This document shows positions 1 to 7,388 of a stretch of DNA of 13,723 nt, piece by piece. Position 1 is the first letter of the stretch. Each line of letters begins with the position of its first letter. Below the pieces are notes generated by a model that did no database searches, was not told where the DNA came from, and was given only the letters and a program-made list of their open reading frames with translations. This DNA is from an uncultured Verrucomicrobiota bacterium. GTDB lineage: Bacteria > Verrucomicrobiota > Kiritimatiellia > RFP12 > UBA1067. Position numbers and translations under genes: made by a program. The stretch spans positions 1 to 13,723 of the forward strand of contig CAMNLN010000069.1 of the NCBI GenBank assembly GCA_946543025.1, read 5' to 3'.

Positions 1-359
1 TACCGCACGTTGGCAAAGTCGAACGCGAAAAAAGTCGAGGAGGCGAAGCCGAGAAAGATCAGGACGAGCATGCGCACAATGATCTTGCGTACGATCGCCG
101 CCGTAGATTTGCCGCGTTCCAGTTGTCCGGCGAGGGAGTAGGGCCAGGAGACGCCGGCAAGAAAGAGGAAGAGCGGGAAGATCGTGTCGTGATGGCGAAA
201 TCCGTGCCAGGCGACATGCGTCATCTGCGTGGCAAGCCAGCAGTCCTTCGCGCCAAAGAGCGCGCACAGCGCAACCACCAGGCTGGAACCGCCCATGATG
301 CAGAGCATGTCGGCCCCGCGCAACGCGTCCAGCGACATCAAGCGTTTCGACTTGTCCAT
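1..359 (-). CDS. Membrane acyltransferase, DUF5009 / heparan-alpha-glucosaminide acetyltransferase-like, 3' end outside the window
   Basis: An open frame of 119 codons starts at the ATG at 359-357 and runs off the left edge with no stop. Residues 6-15 (RLMSLDALRG) match the characteristic opening of the DUF5009/YeiB-like acyltransferase family, followed by a hydrophobic segment around 18-36, an HVAWHGF stretch at 48-54, a second segment around 59-75 (IFPLFLFLAGVSW) and a third around 93-111. The alternation of membrane helices with a conserved His/Trp loop fits multi-pass enzymes that transfer acyl groups to sugars across the membrane. In this setting it could O- or N-acylate the glycan, which is inference. 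Its start lies 22 bp inside the preceding GT4 gene, so it is probably translationally coupled. The substrate is unknown, and only about a third of the usual family length is visible. Confidence 0.8.
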   Translation of the reverse strand, partial: MDKSKRLMSLDALRGADMLCIMGGSSLVVALCALFGAKDCWLATQMTHVAWHGFRHHDTIFPLFLFLAGVSWPYSLAGQLERGKSTAAIVRKIIVRMLVLIFLGFASSTFFAFDFANVR

Positions 360-1231
360 ATCAGATCCTTTATGGCATTCTTCAGCAACGCGACGCGTTC
401 ATCCCTTGTCCCATCGCGATATCCCCTCAAATAGATCAACCGCCCGCCGTAGTCATTTCCTTCCCCCCACGCGGGCGCGCCGTCCGTGGCAATGACGCGC
501 TTGCCGCGTTCCAGCGCCTCAGCGACGACAAGGCCGAAATTCTCGCTCTGCGTCGGCAGAACCAACACGTCGCACCATTCCCACACACGCTCCTTCTCCT
601 CGCCAAAAGCGTTGTCGACGATCCGTAGCTCAACGGGAGGAACCGGCCCCTCGACAGCTGTCCGGCGACGTCCGGAAACGATTTCCGAGATGGCCGCCTC
701 AAGATGGTCCAGCCCTTTCAGCGGATGCCTCCGCCCCAAATACAACAAATGCAACGACCGTTCCGTCGCGCGCGCTGATTCTAGACGTTCTGCATGTTCT
801 GCACGGCTCAAATCAAAGAACCTTTTTATATCCGTCACCTCGATCATCGGGCAGCGCTTTCCCAGATATGCCTTGACCCATTCCTTTTCCGCCTCGCATG
901 TCGCCACCACCCGGTCCGCCCGCCGCAGGAAGAACCTCTCGATCGGCCCTGCCAGCCGTTTCTTCCAACCATGAAAGGCAAGACGAACAGGGTCGTAGCT
1001 CGCCTCCGGCATCCACCTGTACCGTCTCGCCCACAAGGCCGCCCACCACAGGCACGGCTTCCACGCGCAGTGGATCCACACCTCGTCCACCGCACGCAAT
1101 TCCTTGATCCGCGCCCATGTCCTGTACGCGACGGAATTTCCAGACGCCTCCTGCTCGCCCGCGACCATGCGCGCGATGTTGGCGGCGCCGTTGCTCTCCT
1201 CCCACCCGGCACAGACATGAAGGATGTTCAT
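338..1231 (-). CDS. GT4-family glycosyltransferase
   Basis: Predicted cytoplasmic GT-B transferase of 297 residues that would add one sugar to the lipid-linked glycan. The start MNILHVCAGW is a typical first Rossmann strand with a Gly-rich loop. The acceptor half includes FFLRRADRVVATCEAE at about 100-115. The nucleotide-sugar half has YLGRRHPLKG at 164-173 and the E-x7-E motif SENFGLVVAEAL at 229-240. I chose the ATG at 1231 because it forms a TGATG junction with the radical SAM stop; an in-frame extension to 1309 would lie wholly inside that gene. It is short for GT4 (often 350-400 residues), and the region between LRIV (202-205) and the E-x7-E motif looks compressed. Residues 143-151 are encoded by three tandem 9-bp units related to the intergenic repeat (separate entry). 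Donor and acceptor sugars cannot be told. Confidence 0.85.
   Translation of the reverse strand: MNILHVCAGWEESNGAANIARMVAGEQEASGNSVAYRTWARIKELRAVDEVWIHCAWKPCLWWAALWARRYRWMPEASYDPVRLAFHGWKKRLAGPIERFFLRRADRVVATCEAEKEWVKAYLGKRCPMIEVTDIKRFFDLSRAEHAERLESARATERSLHLLYLGRRHPLKGLDHLEAAISEIVSGRRRTAVEGPVPPVELRIVDNAFGEEKERVWEWCDVLVLPTQSENFGLVVAEALERGKRVIATDGAPAWGEGNDYGGRLIYLRGYRDGTRDERVALLKNAIKDLIWTSRNA
779..805 (-). repeat. Three 9-bp tandem units of the CGTGTAGAA type inside the GT4 gene
   Basis: On the coding strand the units read CGTGCAGAA, CATGCAGAA and CGTCTAGAA, encoding RAE-HAE-RLE at residues 143-151. The first two differ at one base. They match the unit found at 13642-13701, 9951-9977 and inside capF, and are in the same reading phase as in capF. 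They sit in the linker between the two GT-B domains, a position likely to tolerate insertion. Confidence 0.65.
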
Positions 1232-2121
1232 CAACGAATCCACTCCTTCACGCTGCCCGTGCAATGTCCCCATTTCATGTATCGGAACGAGTCGGCGCAA
1301 AATCGACATGTCTCGCAGGGAGTCATCAGGTATTCAAGTATGGCCCAACCGTCAAGTTTCGCGTCGTGAACGTCAAGCCCCCTTGACGGGCGCATCTTGC
1401 TCTCCTCGCCCGTTTCCCTTTTCCACGCGGCGATGTAGTCGCGTATGTGATACGCCTGCGCGCACGTGTACAATCGGCCATCTCGCAAATAAGGGCAGTA
1501 CGTCGAATTCCTGCAGAGCCGCAACGCGCTCTTCGGGTTGCCGCCGTCCGGCAACATCTTCACGTAGAAATCGCCTACGTCAACCATGAACATCTCAACC
1601 TTGGCGTCCTTGAACGCCCGTACCAGCTCTTCGCGCCTATGCTCAATCGGCGGGTAGACGGTCCATTTTACGCGAACATGATTTTTCGCGCACACGCGAA
1701 GTAACCTGTCCAGCACATCACCTTTCAGCATCACCCCGTTGGTGACGATCGTCACGAGCGATTCCGGCGAAATCTCCTTCACGGACGTCACGAACTTTTC
1801 GTAATCGGGATGCAACAGCGGCTCCCCGCCCAAGAGCGTCACATGGCGAATGTAGCGGAACTTTTCGCGCAGCGCCTTCAGGTCCCTTCCCACCTCCTGC
1901 GCATCCGCGAACCACTTCTTGGCGAGCGGCGTGAAGTGGAGGCAGCCGGCGCAATTGAGATTGCAATGGTCGGTCAGATGGATCTCGACTACGTCGAGAA
2001 TCGGTTTCCGCCATGGCGCGAACCGGTTGCGGATACAGACACCCAGCCTCTTCGGCAACATCTGGTCGATGCCGTACAGCACCCCAAGCGTCCGTTGCTT
2101 GATCTCGAACAGCAATCCCAT
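1231..2121 (-). CDS. Radical SAM protein with SPASM-like C-terminal cysteines
   Basis: A 296-residue predicted iron-sulfur enzyme that would cleave S-adenosylmethionine to a 5'-deoxyadenosyl radical. The cluster motif C53-x3-C57-x2-C60 (CNLNCAGC) follows a beta strand (VVEIHLTDH), and LLGGEP at 96-101 is the SAM-binding GGE-type motif. A second cysteine set (C203, C209, C220, C269, C272, C275) ends in PCETCRFC, like a SPASM or twitch auxiliary-cluster domain. The ATG at 2121 follows the GT2 stop by 3 bp and is preceded by a purine-rich GGGAGGGAG; its stop is TGATG-coupled to the next GT4. Its placement suggests it modifies a sugar, a lipid-linked intermediate or an attached group, but no reaction can be assigned. 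Radical SAM proteins of unknown role recur in polysaccharide loci, to my knowledge. Family assignment is firm and function is open. Confidence 0.88.
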   Translation of the reverse strand: MGLLFEIKQRTLGVLYGIDQMLPKRLGVCIRNRFAPWRKPILDVVEIHLTDHCNLNCAGCLHFTPLAKKWFADAQEVGRDLKALREKFRYIRHVTLLGGEPLLHPDYEKFVTSVKEISPESLVTIVTNGVMLKGDVLDRLLRVCAKNHVRVKWTVYPPIEHRREELVRAFKDAKVEMFMVDVGDFYVKMLPDGGNPKSALRLCRNSTYCPYLRDGRLYTCAQAYHIRDYIAAWKRETGEESKMRPSRGLDVHDAKLDGWAILEYLMTPCETCRFCADSFRYMKWGHCTGSVKEWIR

Positions 2122-2124
2122 CGG

Positions 2125-2919
2125 CTAAATCTCCCTCCCCCGTCCACGCAACGGCGCGAGGGTCGCCCGCACGGCGTACGCAGCCACGTGCAGCACGACG
2201 TGCGCAAGCAGTTTTCGTCCCAGGACAAGCCGCATGGCGAACCGACGCCGCCATCCATCCTGCCGTGAGATATAGTCGGCCGCAAGGCTACGGATCATCA
2301 ATCCCGCCTTGAAGTTCCCCGCCACTCGCCGCCATGTGTACTGATCCATTGCCGACCCCGCACGTGCGCGATGATCGTACCAGCGTGCCGCGGACGCCAC
2401 ATGTGCTCCACGGCAGAATACCGCCGTCGCGAAGACGACATCCTCAAAGTTCGGGAAGTTCGGGAACCGTATCTCGCCGACCGCCTCCCGCCGATAGGCC
2501 GCGTTCCAGGCGAGCAGGTTGCCCACGCAACGGTCGAAGATGCGAATGCACGTGTCCGTTATGCCCCAGCGTCCGTCGAGCGACAGATACGTGACGATGT
2601 CGGCTCCCGCGTTCTTCAGCGAAAGGAGCGCATCCGGTTCGAGCGTGTCGTCGGCGTCTACGAACACCAAGTAGTCGCCAACCGCACGGTCGAGCGCGGC
2701 GTTCCGCGCGGGACCGACGCCTCGATGCTGCTGACGAATGACGCGGAAGCGAGCGTCACGCGTGGCGTACGCGTCAAGGATATCCGCGCTGTGGTCGGCG
2801 CTACCGTCGTCTACGCACAGGCATTCCCAGTCCGAGAACGTCTGCCCGGCAACCGAATCGAGGCACGCGCGCAGGAAGTCCGCCGCGTTGTAGACGGGAA
2901 CGATTACCGAGAACCTCAT
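2125..2919 (-). CDS. GT2-family (GT-A fold) glycosyltransferase
   Basis: Predicted cytoplasmic, metal-dependent inverting glycosyltransferase of 264 residues. The opening FSVIVPVYN, the VDDGS motif at 36-40, GPARNAA at 69-75 and the DxD-type VDADD at 87-91 are classic GT2 signatures; E159-D160 fits the ED motif that carries the catalytic base. I chose the ATG at 2919 because it begins immediately before the GT-A fold, overlaps the flippase stop as ATGA and has GGAGG six bases upstream (2926-2930). A longer in-frame reading to 3015 would lie inside the flippase gene. The C-terminal 60 residues are basic and partly hydrophobic, possibly a membrane-association segment. A perfect 9-bp duplication gives FPNFPNF just before the ED motif. 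Sugar specificity is unknown. Confidence 0.9.
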   Translation of the reverse strand: MRFSVIVPVYNAADFLRACLDSVAGQTFSDWECLCVDDGSADHSADILDAYATRDARFRVIRQQHRGVGPARNAALDRAVGDYLVFVDADDTLEPDALLSLKNAGADIVTYLSLDGRWGITDTCIRIFDRCVGNLLAWNAAYRREAVGEIRFPNFPNFEDVVFATAVFCRGAHVASAARWYDHRARAGSAMDQYTWRRVAGNFKAGLMIRSLAADYISRQDGWRRRFAMRLVLGRKLLAHVVLHVAAYAVRATLAPLRGRGREI

Positions 2920-4400
2920 GCCTCCCCTCCTCTCCGCAGCCAGAACCTTCCCGCACGCCAACATCCAACCAGGAATACGAGCATGGCCATGCCGCTCGCC
3001 AGCAATGTACGCCACACGGCTCCCGCCTCAAGCATCCACATTCTAACCAGCCCCCCCGCCAGCACCGCGACTCCGACCGCCCCCCCCAGCGGCGCTACGG
3101 TCCGAAGCAACCACCTGCGCCAGCTCGTGCCGATGCGTCGTTCCGCCAGGACGACGGAAACTGTCGACAGCGCCACCTGCATCAGAAACACCCCCGCCAT
3201 CATCCCGTCGAAGCCATATCCCAACCACCACGCCAGCCCCGCCGCCACCAGCATCCCCGCCTGCAGGATCCCGCACGCGACATAGAGCCGCGGCACCTTG
3301 CCCGACGCCGTCACTGCATCGAAGAAACTGCGCGATCCTTCCCCGAAGGCAAGCGCCGACATAAGCCACCAGGCGCACGTCACCGCACCTGGCGGCACTT
3401 GGTCGAGCCAAAGGACGAAGATGTCCTCCATCGATACCGCAATCGGGACAGCGAAGAACAGGAATACCGCCGCCATGACGAAAGAATAGCGTTCGGTGCT
3501 TCGCGCCAACCTCGCCACATCTCCCGCGCCGGCCTCGTTCGCGAGTTGGGGAACAAGCGAATTCCCGAATGAAACGGCCAGGCTATCCGCATGGTTTGAT
3601 ACTGCCCGGGCTATCCCAAGGCTCGCGTTCCATACAGGTCCCAGCACCTTGTTCACAAGAATGGTCAGACCCTGCTTTCCGACCATCGCCCCCATCTCGG
3701 CCCCAAGGCGCCACAGGGAGAAGCGCAGGATCGCCCGCACACGCGCAGCGTCGGGGCGGACCAACCGCGACACGCGACATTCGCGGAAAAGGCAGTTCGA
3801 CCGCACAAACACAATCGCCTCGGCTGCGATCGTACCGCATGCAAGCGCCATCACGTAGAACACCGGCCAGCGCCCCGAATGCGCCACCATCCACGCCGCC
3901 GCCGCCAGGTTGACGCACGGACAGACGCACCCCCAGATCGCCACTTCTCCGATCCGCCCGTACGCGGCCATCGCGTTCCTGCATGGCGTGTTCGCAACCA
4001 CCACGGCAGACGACACGAACAGCCACCTCAGCATACCCGCCGCGTCCGCACCCCACCCGGCTGGAATCGACAGCCACTTCCAAACGGCAAGAACCGCCAA
4101 AGGATACCCCAGGCAAACAAGCGCAAGGGCAAGCGCACCGTGGATGACGACCGACGTGCCGAACCAGGCACGCACATCCTCCCCTCGCCCCACCGCGACC
4201 GCGAGATAGCGTTCCGTCGCTCGGCTCGCCACATCGTTTGCGAAAATGGCGATGGCCGTCACACCGCATAGCAACACGTAGATGCCGTATCCCTCCGTAC
4301 CGAGAGATGCGATCACCCAGCGGCTAGCGAACACGCCGCACGCCAACGCGACTATCCCGCGGACATACAGCGCCGCCGTGTTGCCAAGGAGCCTCGTCAA
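2916..4400 (-). CDS. wzx: Wzx-like polysaccharide flippase (MOP superfamily)
   Basis: Predicted 494-residue inner-membrane protein that would flip undecaprenyl-linked repeat units to the periplasm. The chain is largely hydrophobic helices separated by short basic loops, with TRLLGNTAALYVRGIVAL at the N terminus and SLGTEGYGIYVLLCG soon after, typical of Wzx/PST flippases. GKQGLTILVNKVLGPVWNASLGIARAV near the middle is split here only for description and also matches the family. The length fits. I prefer a TTG start at 4400: it gives a TTGA overlap with the preceding GT4 stop, has AAGAAGGG five bases upstream and starts right at the family N terminus. An ATG start at 4445 would add 15 polar residues. 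The 3' part holds two G homopolymers. Glycan specificity cannot be told. Confidence 0.87.
   Translation of the reverse strand: MTRLLGNTAALYVRGIVALACGVFASRWVIASLGTEGYGIYVLLCGVTAIAIFANDVASRATERYLAVAVGRGEDVRAWFGTSVVIHGALALALVCLGYPLAVLAVWKWLSIPAGWGADAAGMLRWLFVSSAVVVANTPCRNAMAAYGRIGEVAIWGCVCPCVNLAAAAWMVAHSGRWPVFYVMALACGTIAAEAIVFVRSNCLFRECRVSRLVRPDAARVRAILRFSLWRLGAEMGAMVGKQGLTILVNKVLGPVWNASLGIARAVSNHADSLAVSFGNSLVPQLANEAGAGDVARLARSTERYSFVMAAVFLFFAVPIAVSMEDIFVLWLDQVPPGAVTCAWWLMSALAFGEGSRSFFDAVTASGKVPRLYVACGILQAGMLVAAGLAWWLGYGFDGMMAGVFLMQVALSTVSVVLAERRIGTSWRRWLLRTVAPLGGAVGVAVLAGGLVRMWMLEAGAVWRTLLASGMAMLVFLVGCWRAGRFWLRRGGEA
2921..2930 (-). promoter_or_regulatory. Shine-Dalgarno-like sequence deciding the GT2 start
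   Basis: The coding strand reads GGAGGGGAGG ending one base before the ATG at 2919; the upstream GGAGG is six bases from it. This supports the short GT2 start rather than the one at 3015. Confidence 0.6.
3051..3087 (-). repeat. Two G homopolymers (G7 and G8) in the flippase gene
   Basis: On the plus strand a run of seven C at 3051-3057 and a run of eight C at 3080-3087 lie near the 3' end of the flippase gene. The longer run encodes the Gly-Gly of a TVAPLGGAVGV stretch. Both tracts are in frame as given. Tracts of this length can be slippage sites. Confidence 0.7.
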
Positions 4401-5389
4401 GCCAACCCTTCTTCCGCATTTCCGCTCACCTGCAGCCAACCGCAAATCTTCTGCGCCATATCGTCCGCCGACGAACAGGAAACGACCCGCCGATCAGCAT
4501 CGGCATCCGCAAGTCCTCGCAGGGCGAACGGCGTGGCGAATACGGTTCTCTCCCGCACCAAGGCCTCCAGCACCTTGATGGACGTGCCGGCGCCAGACAG
4601 TATCGGTACCACCACAGCCTGCGCCTCTTCGTACATGGCGTCGATATCATCGACAAATCCTGCGAAACTGACGCCAGGTAGAGCAGCAAGCTTGCCATCG
4701 CCGATTCGCCCCCTGCCCGCGACGACATAGGTGACATCTGACACACGAGAACGTACCTGCGGCCAGACTTTGCGCATGAACCATTTGACACCTTCGGCGT
4801 TGGGCGGATAGTCGAGTCCCCCTACGGTCAAAAGCATCTTTTTCTGCCGTCCCCTTGCGCGGTATCCCGACTTCGGCGGCATCGCCTCGTTGGCAAAGAC
4901 CTCGCAAGGGCAGAACCGAGAGACCGCCGCCCGATCCGCAGGATTGGCCACCCACGCGCCCGACAGACGGCGAAGCGCATACCGCTCCCACATCCGCACC
5001 ACAAGCTGCGGAATCCATCTCGTCCCAAACGGCCATGACCTGCTCCACACGGACCGCGACGCCGCGCTCGGCAGGTCGTCCACGTCTACCTTGCATGGCG
5101 CGATCTCCCAGGCGCGCGCGCGAACTGCGGTGTTCAGGTATCGCGTCACGACCAGATCGAAAGTTTCATTCCACGGACGCGTCCGCCGCCCTAGCCTCCA
5201 CGGCCACTCCGCAGGTCGGAACAACCTGCGGAAGATCGCGGCAAGGATGCTCCTGTCATTCAGCTCGCTCCAGTGCACGACCGTCACCTCGCCCATCGCC
5301 TGCAGCTTGCGCCACAGGCGATGCGTCCGCTGCTCGGTGCCGCTACCCGTCTTGGCAGGATCGCTTTGCGTTATGTAGAGGATCCTCAT
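4397..5389 (-). CDS. GT4-family (GT-B fold) glycosyltransferase
   Basis: A 330-residue predicted cytoplasmic glycosyltransferase. It opens with MRILYITQSDP and a GSGTEQR loop, typical of the first Rossmann unit, and has a VDVDD stretch at 101-105 seen in a GT4 subgroup (often LDLDD). The nucleotide-sugar half contains LLTVGGLDYPPN at 186-197 and GAGTSIKVLEAL at 267-278, equivalent to the GSG-x-x-K-x-LEA signature with E275 as the likely donor-binding glutamate. The ATG at 5389 overlaps the upstream GT8 stop as ATGA, and the stop overlaps the flippase TTG as TTGA, so it is tightly coupled on both sides. It probably adds one residue of the repeat unit; donor and acceptor are unknown. Confidence 0.88.
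   Translation of the reverse strand: MRILYITQSDPAKTGSGTEQRTHRLWRKLQAMGEVTVVHWSELNDRSILAAIFRRLFRPAEWPWRLGRRTRPWNETFDLVVTRYLNTAVRARAWEIAPCKVDVDDLPSAASRSVWSRSWPFGTRWIPQLVVRMWERYALRRLSGAWVANPADRAAVSRFCPCEVFANEAMPPKSGYRARGRQKKMLLTVGGLDYPPNAEGVKWFMRKVWPQVRSRVSDVTYVVAGRGRIGDGKLAALPGVSFAGFVDDIDAMYEEAQAVVVPILSGAGTSIKVLEALVRERTVFATPFALRGLADADADRRVVSCSSADDMAQKICGWLQVSGNAEEGLA
4406..4413 (-). promoter_or_regulatory. Shine-Dalgarno-like sequence supporting a TTG start of the flippase
   Basis: The coding strand reads AAGAAGGG, ending five bases before the proposed TTG at 4400-4398. No equally placed start other than this TTG exists, and it forms a TTGA overlap with the upstream stop. Confidence 0.5.
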
Positions 5390-6402
5390 GCCAAGCCTAT
5401 CCCCAACCTGCGGTTCTTCGCCCGCAATTCGTCTCCGATGGTCGCGCGTCGGATGTCCTCAATGATCCAATAGCTGATCGATCGGAGAACAGGAACGGTC
5501 AGCGCAAGTGACACGCCGCGCAGGAACACGGCCTTCATCGCGCCATTGAAGCGGCACAGCGCGCGCCACGTCCCGATGCCGAGGATGCGACCGTATTCCC
5601 GATACCAAAGCATGACGACGTCAGAAAGCGGCGCGTACCACCCGGCCCTCTGCCATGGAGCATCTCCGGCGTAGTGGATGGCACAGCCGTCTTTCAGGTC
5701 GGCCGCCGTCACGACCCGAGAGAGCCGATGCCACTTCTCGGGCAAGAGAACGAGGTTCGTGACACCTGATATGGACGGGCGCTCGCCCAGCACGGCATTC
5801 AAGGCGGTTTGGTCTGGGAATTGCGCATCAGGCCATCGTGAAAGAAAGGAGATGCATTTCCCCGCGACATCCATCTGGCGGCACAGATCCAGGTTGAGAA
5901 GGCACATGCCCGCGCAGAAATAACGCATGCCGTCAAACGGAAAACCATGGGCCGCGAACCAGTTGCGCTCCCGCTCGATGACGACCTCCGTTCCGTCTGG
6001 GACGCCGAGGCATACGACATCAGCGCGGCGCAACGTCCACAGTTCCGCCACGTCGGCCAGCCACAGGAAATCGGCGTCGCAATATATTACGTGCCTCGTG
6101 CCAGGCATGAGTTCCGGAAGGAGCAGGCGCGCGTATGTCATGCGCCCGTCGCCGTTCCACGTTTTGAACGCAGCGAAACGTTGCATATCCACCGTCAGCC
6201 GGTTGAACATGCTTTTGGGATGAAGCTCAAGCGCCTTCCGGCACAGAAAATCCCAATCCTCCTGCTGAAGCCCACCGTCAATGACAGAGAAACGAATGGC
6301 CGCGTCACTATCGGCATGGCGCGCAAGGCTGCACACGGTCACAAGCAGCCCCATTCGGTAATTGGCGTCGGCAGCCAGCGCGATCTCTATGGGGTCGACC
6401 AT
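5386..6402 (-). CDS. GT8-family glycosyltransferase (LgtC-like)
   Basis: A 338-residue predicted retaining glycosyltransferase. The N terminus IEIALAADANYRMGLLVTVCS is a GT8 signature (first 20 residues shown by position 5-25), the DxD metal/UDP motif is D109-A-D111 in YCDADFLW, FPDQTALN at 195-202 carries the conserved Asp-Gln, and IHYAGDAPW at 242-250 matches the HYxGxxKPW-like closing motif of LgtC. The C-terminal ~70 residues are basic with hydrophobic patches, as in membrane-associated GT8 enzymes. The start overlaps the end of the upstream GT8 by 16 bp. It likely transfers a hexose (often galactose or glucose in the family) in the cytoplasm. The acceptor is unknown. Confidence 0.9.
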   Translation of the reverse strand: MVDPIEIALAADANYRMGLLVTVCSLARHADSDAAIRFSVIDGGLQQEDWDFLCRKALELHPKSMFNRLTVDMQRFAAFKTWNGDGRMTYARLLLPELMPGTRHVIYCDADFLWLADVAELWTLRRADVVCLGVPDGTEVVIERERNWFAAHGFPFDGMRYFCAGMCLLNLDLCRQMDVAGKCISFLSRWPDAQFPDQTALNAVLGERPSISGVTNLVLLPEKWHRLSRVVTAADLKDGCAIHYAGDAPWQRAGWYAPLSDVVMLWYREYGRILGIGTWRALCRFNGAMKAVFLRGVSLALTVPVLRSISYWIIEDIRRATIGDELRAKNRRLGIGLA

Positions 6403-7367
6403 CGCGTCATGCCCCCTTCATTCTTCTCTTCTACCCTACGGAGGCTTCGCCGATAGACCCCCGCCATGCGCCGATGCGTGCTCTTGCGCGTCAGCGCATA
6501 AGCGAGCGAATGCCACGTGAACTTCACGAACGCCATCGCGCCGCCGCGCTCGCGGTCAGGATCCCAGAACGGCGACCTGATAACCTCATGACGATACATA
6601 GGCGGCATTTTCTCTAGACATTGGAGCCACACCTTCATAGACGGCCCCGCGAAGTGGACGATTTTCGGATGGTCTATCGCGCGGCGCAGCGTTTCTGCCC
6701 CGAACATGCGCTCGAGCCAAGGGTACTCTGACGCGGAAACGCCGTCGGTGACTAGCCTGATAAAAACGGAATAATCGATCGGCAGGGGCTTCACGTGCGC
6801 GGCAATCGAGTTCAGCACGTCAAGGTCTGGCATGAGAAGTGTCTCGTCGTAACGCGTTGCCGTCCTTGCGAATTTCTCGGCAAAACGAGACTTCCGCCAG
6901 TGGTCCAGATCCGCCACAAGGCAGCACGAGGTATAGACCACATCGGTGCCGTTCCAGTGACGGTGAATCCCTGCTCGCTCATCGGGACGCTCCATCGGGA
7001 TAGCCGCCCAGTCATATCCTTCGATATCTGTCTGGAACAGTTCCGTAAGGTCGCAGTTGAACACCACGTCACAATCGCACCAGACAACTTTTCCCACATC
7101 GGAGAGAGCTTCGGCCATTACTAGCCGATAACACATGGGGCAACACCATCTCTTCGGCCACCCTTCAAAAAGGGAATCGCCGACCTCCACCCATCGGATT
7201 GGCGTCAACGCCTCCATGCGCCGTCGTGTCCGCGCGCTCAAGCCGCCGTGAAGGACGATGATCTCATAGCTCGTCCCATCGGCCTTCGCCTCGATCAGCG
7301 ACCTGATCGCGACACTCGCCGGAAGCACATAGCTCTCGTCGAAGGCAAAGACGACAGGTATTTTCAC
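6387..7367 (-). CDS. GT8-family glycosyltransferase with a D-C-D metal motif
   Basis: A 326-residue predicted GT-A fold retaining transferase. IPVVFAFDESYVLPASVA opens the fold, the DxD motif is D98-C-D100 (WCDCDVVF), PDLDVLNSIA at 180-189 gives the conserved Asp pair, and KIVHFAGPSMKVW at 235-247 is the C-terminal family motif. The start is GTG at 7367 with GAGGG upstream; an ATG eight bases further upstream is in another frame and stops at once. It follows the ElyC-like stop by 21 bp. The residue between the two aspartates is usually Ala, so Cys is a minor variant. The C-terminal tail is basic and probably membrane-associated. Two adjacent but clearly diverged GT8 genes suggest two different linkages rather than a recent duplication. 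Confidence 0.88.
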   Translation of the reverse strand: MKIPVVFAFDESYVLPASVAIRSLIEAKADGTSYEIIVLHGGLSARTRRRMEALTPIRWVEVGDSLFEGWPKRWCCPMCYRLVMAEALSDVGKVVWCDCDVVFNCDLTELFQTDIEGYDWAAIPMERPDERAGIHRHWNGTDVVYTSCCLVADLDHWRKSRFAEKFARTATRYDETLLMPDLDVLNSIAAHVKPLPIDYSVFIRLVTDGVSASEYPWLERMFGAETLRRAIDHPKIVHFAGPSMKVWLQCLEKMPPMYRHEVIRSPFWDPDRERGGAMAFVKFTWHSLAYALTRKSTHRRMAGVYRRSLRRVEEKNEGGMTRWSTP

Positions 7368-7388
7368 ACGACCCTCATGGCTGCAGGT

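Noticed and set aside
2371..3285. 304-residue plus-strand open frame opposite the GT2 and flippase
   Set aside because: No recognisable domain; the minus-strand genes there have full motif sets and coupled junctions.
4840..4880. Possible 9-bp repeat insert in the GT4 at 4397-5389 (residues near GYRARGRQKK)
   Set aside because: Only vague similarity to the CACGCAGAG unit and no periodicity; the linker of GT-B enzymes is naturally variable.
6411..6450. Possible repeat-derived C-terminal tail of the first GT8 gene
   Set aside because: The purine-rich GAAGAGAAGAATGAAG stretch hints at a repeat, but no period is clear and basic/acidic tails are normal in this family.
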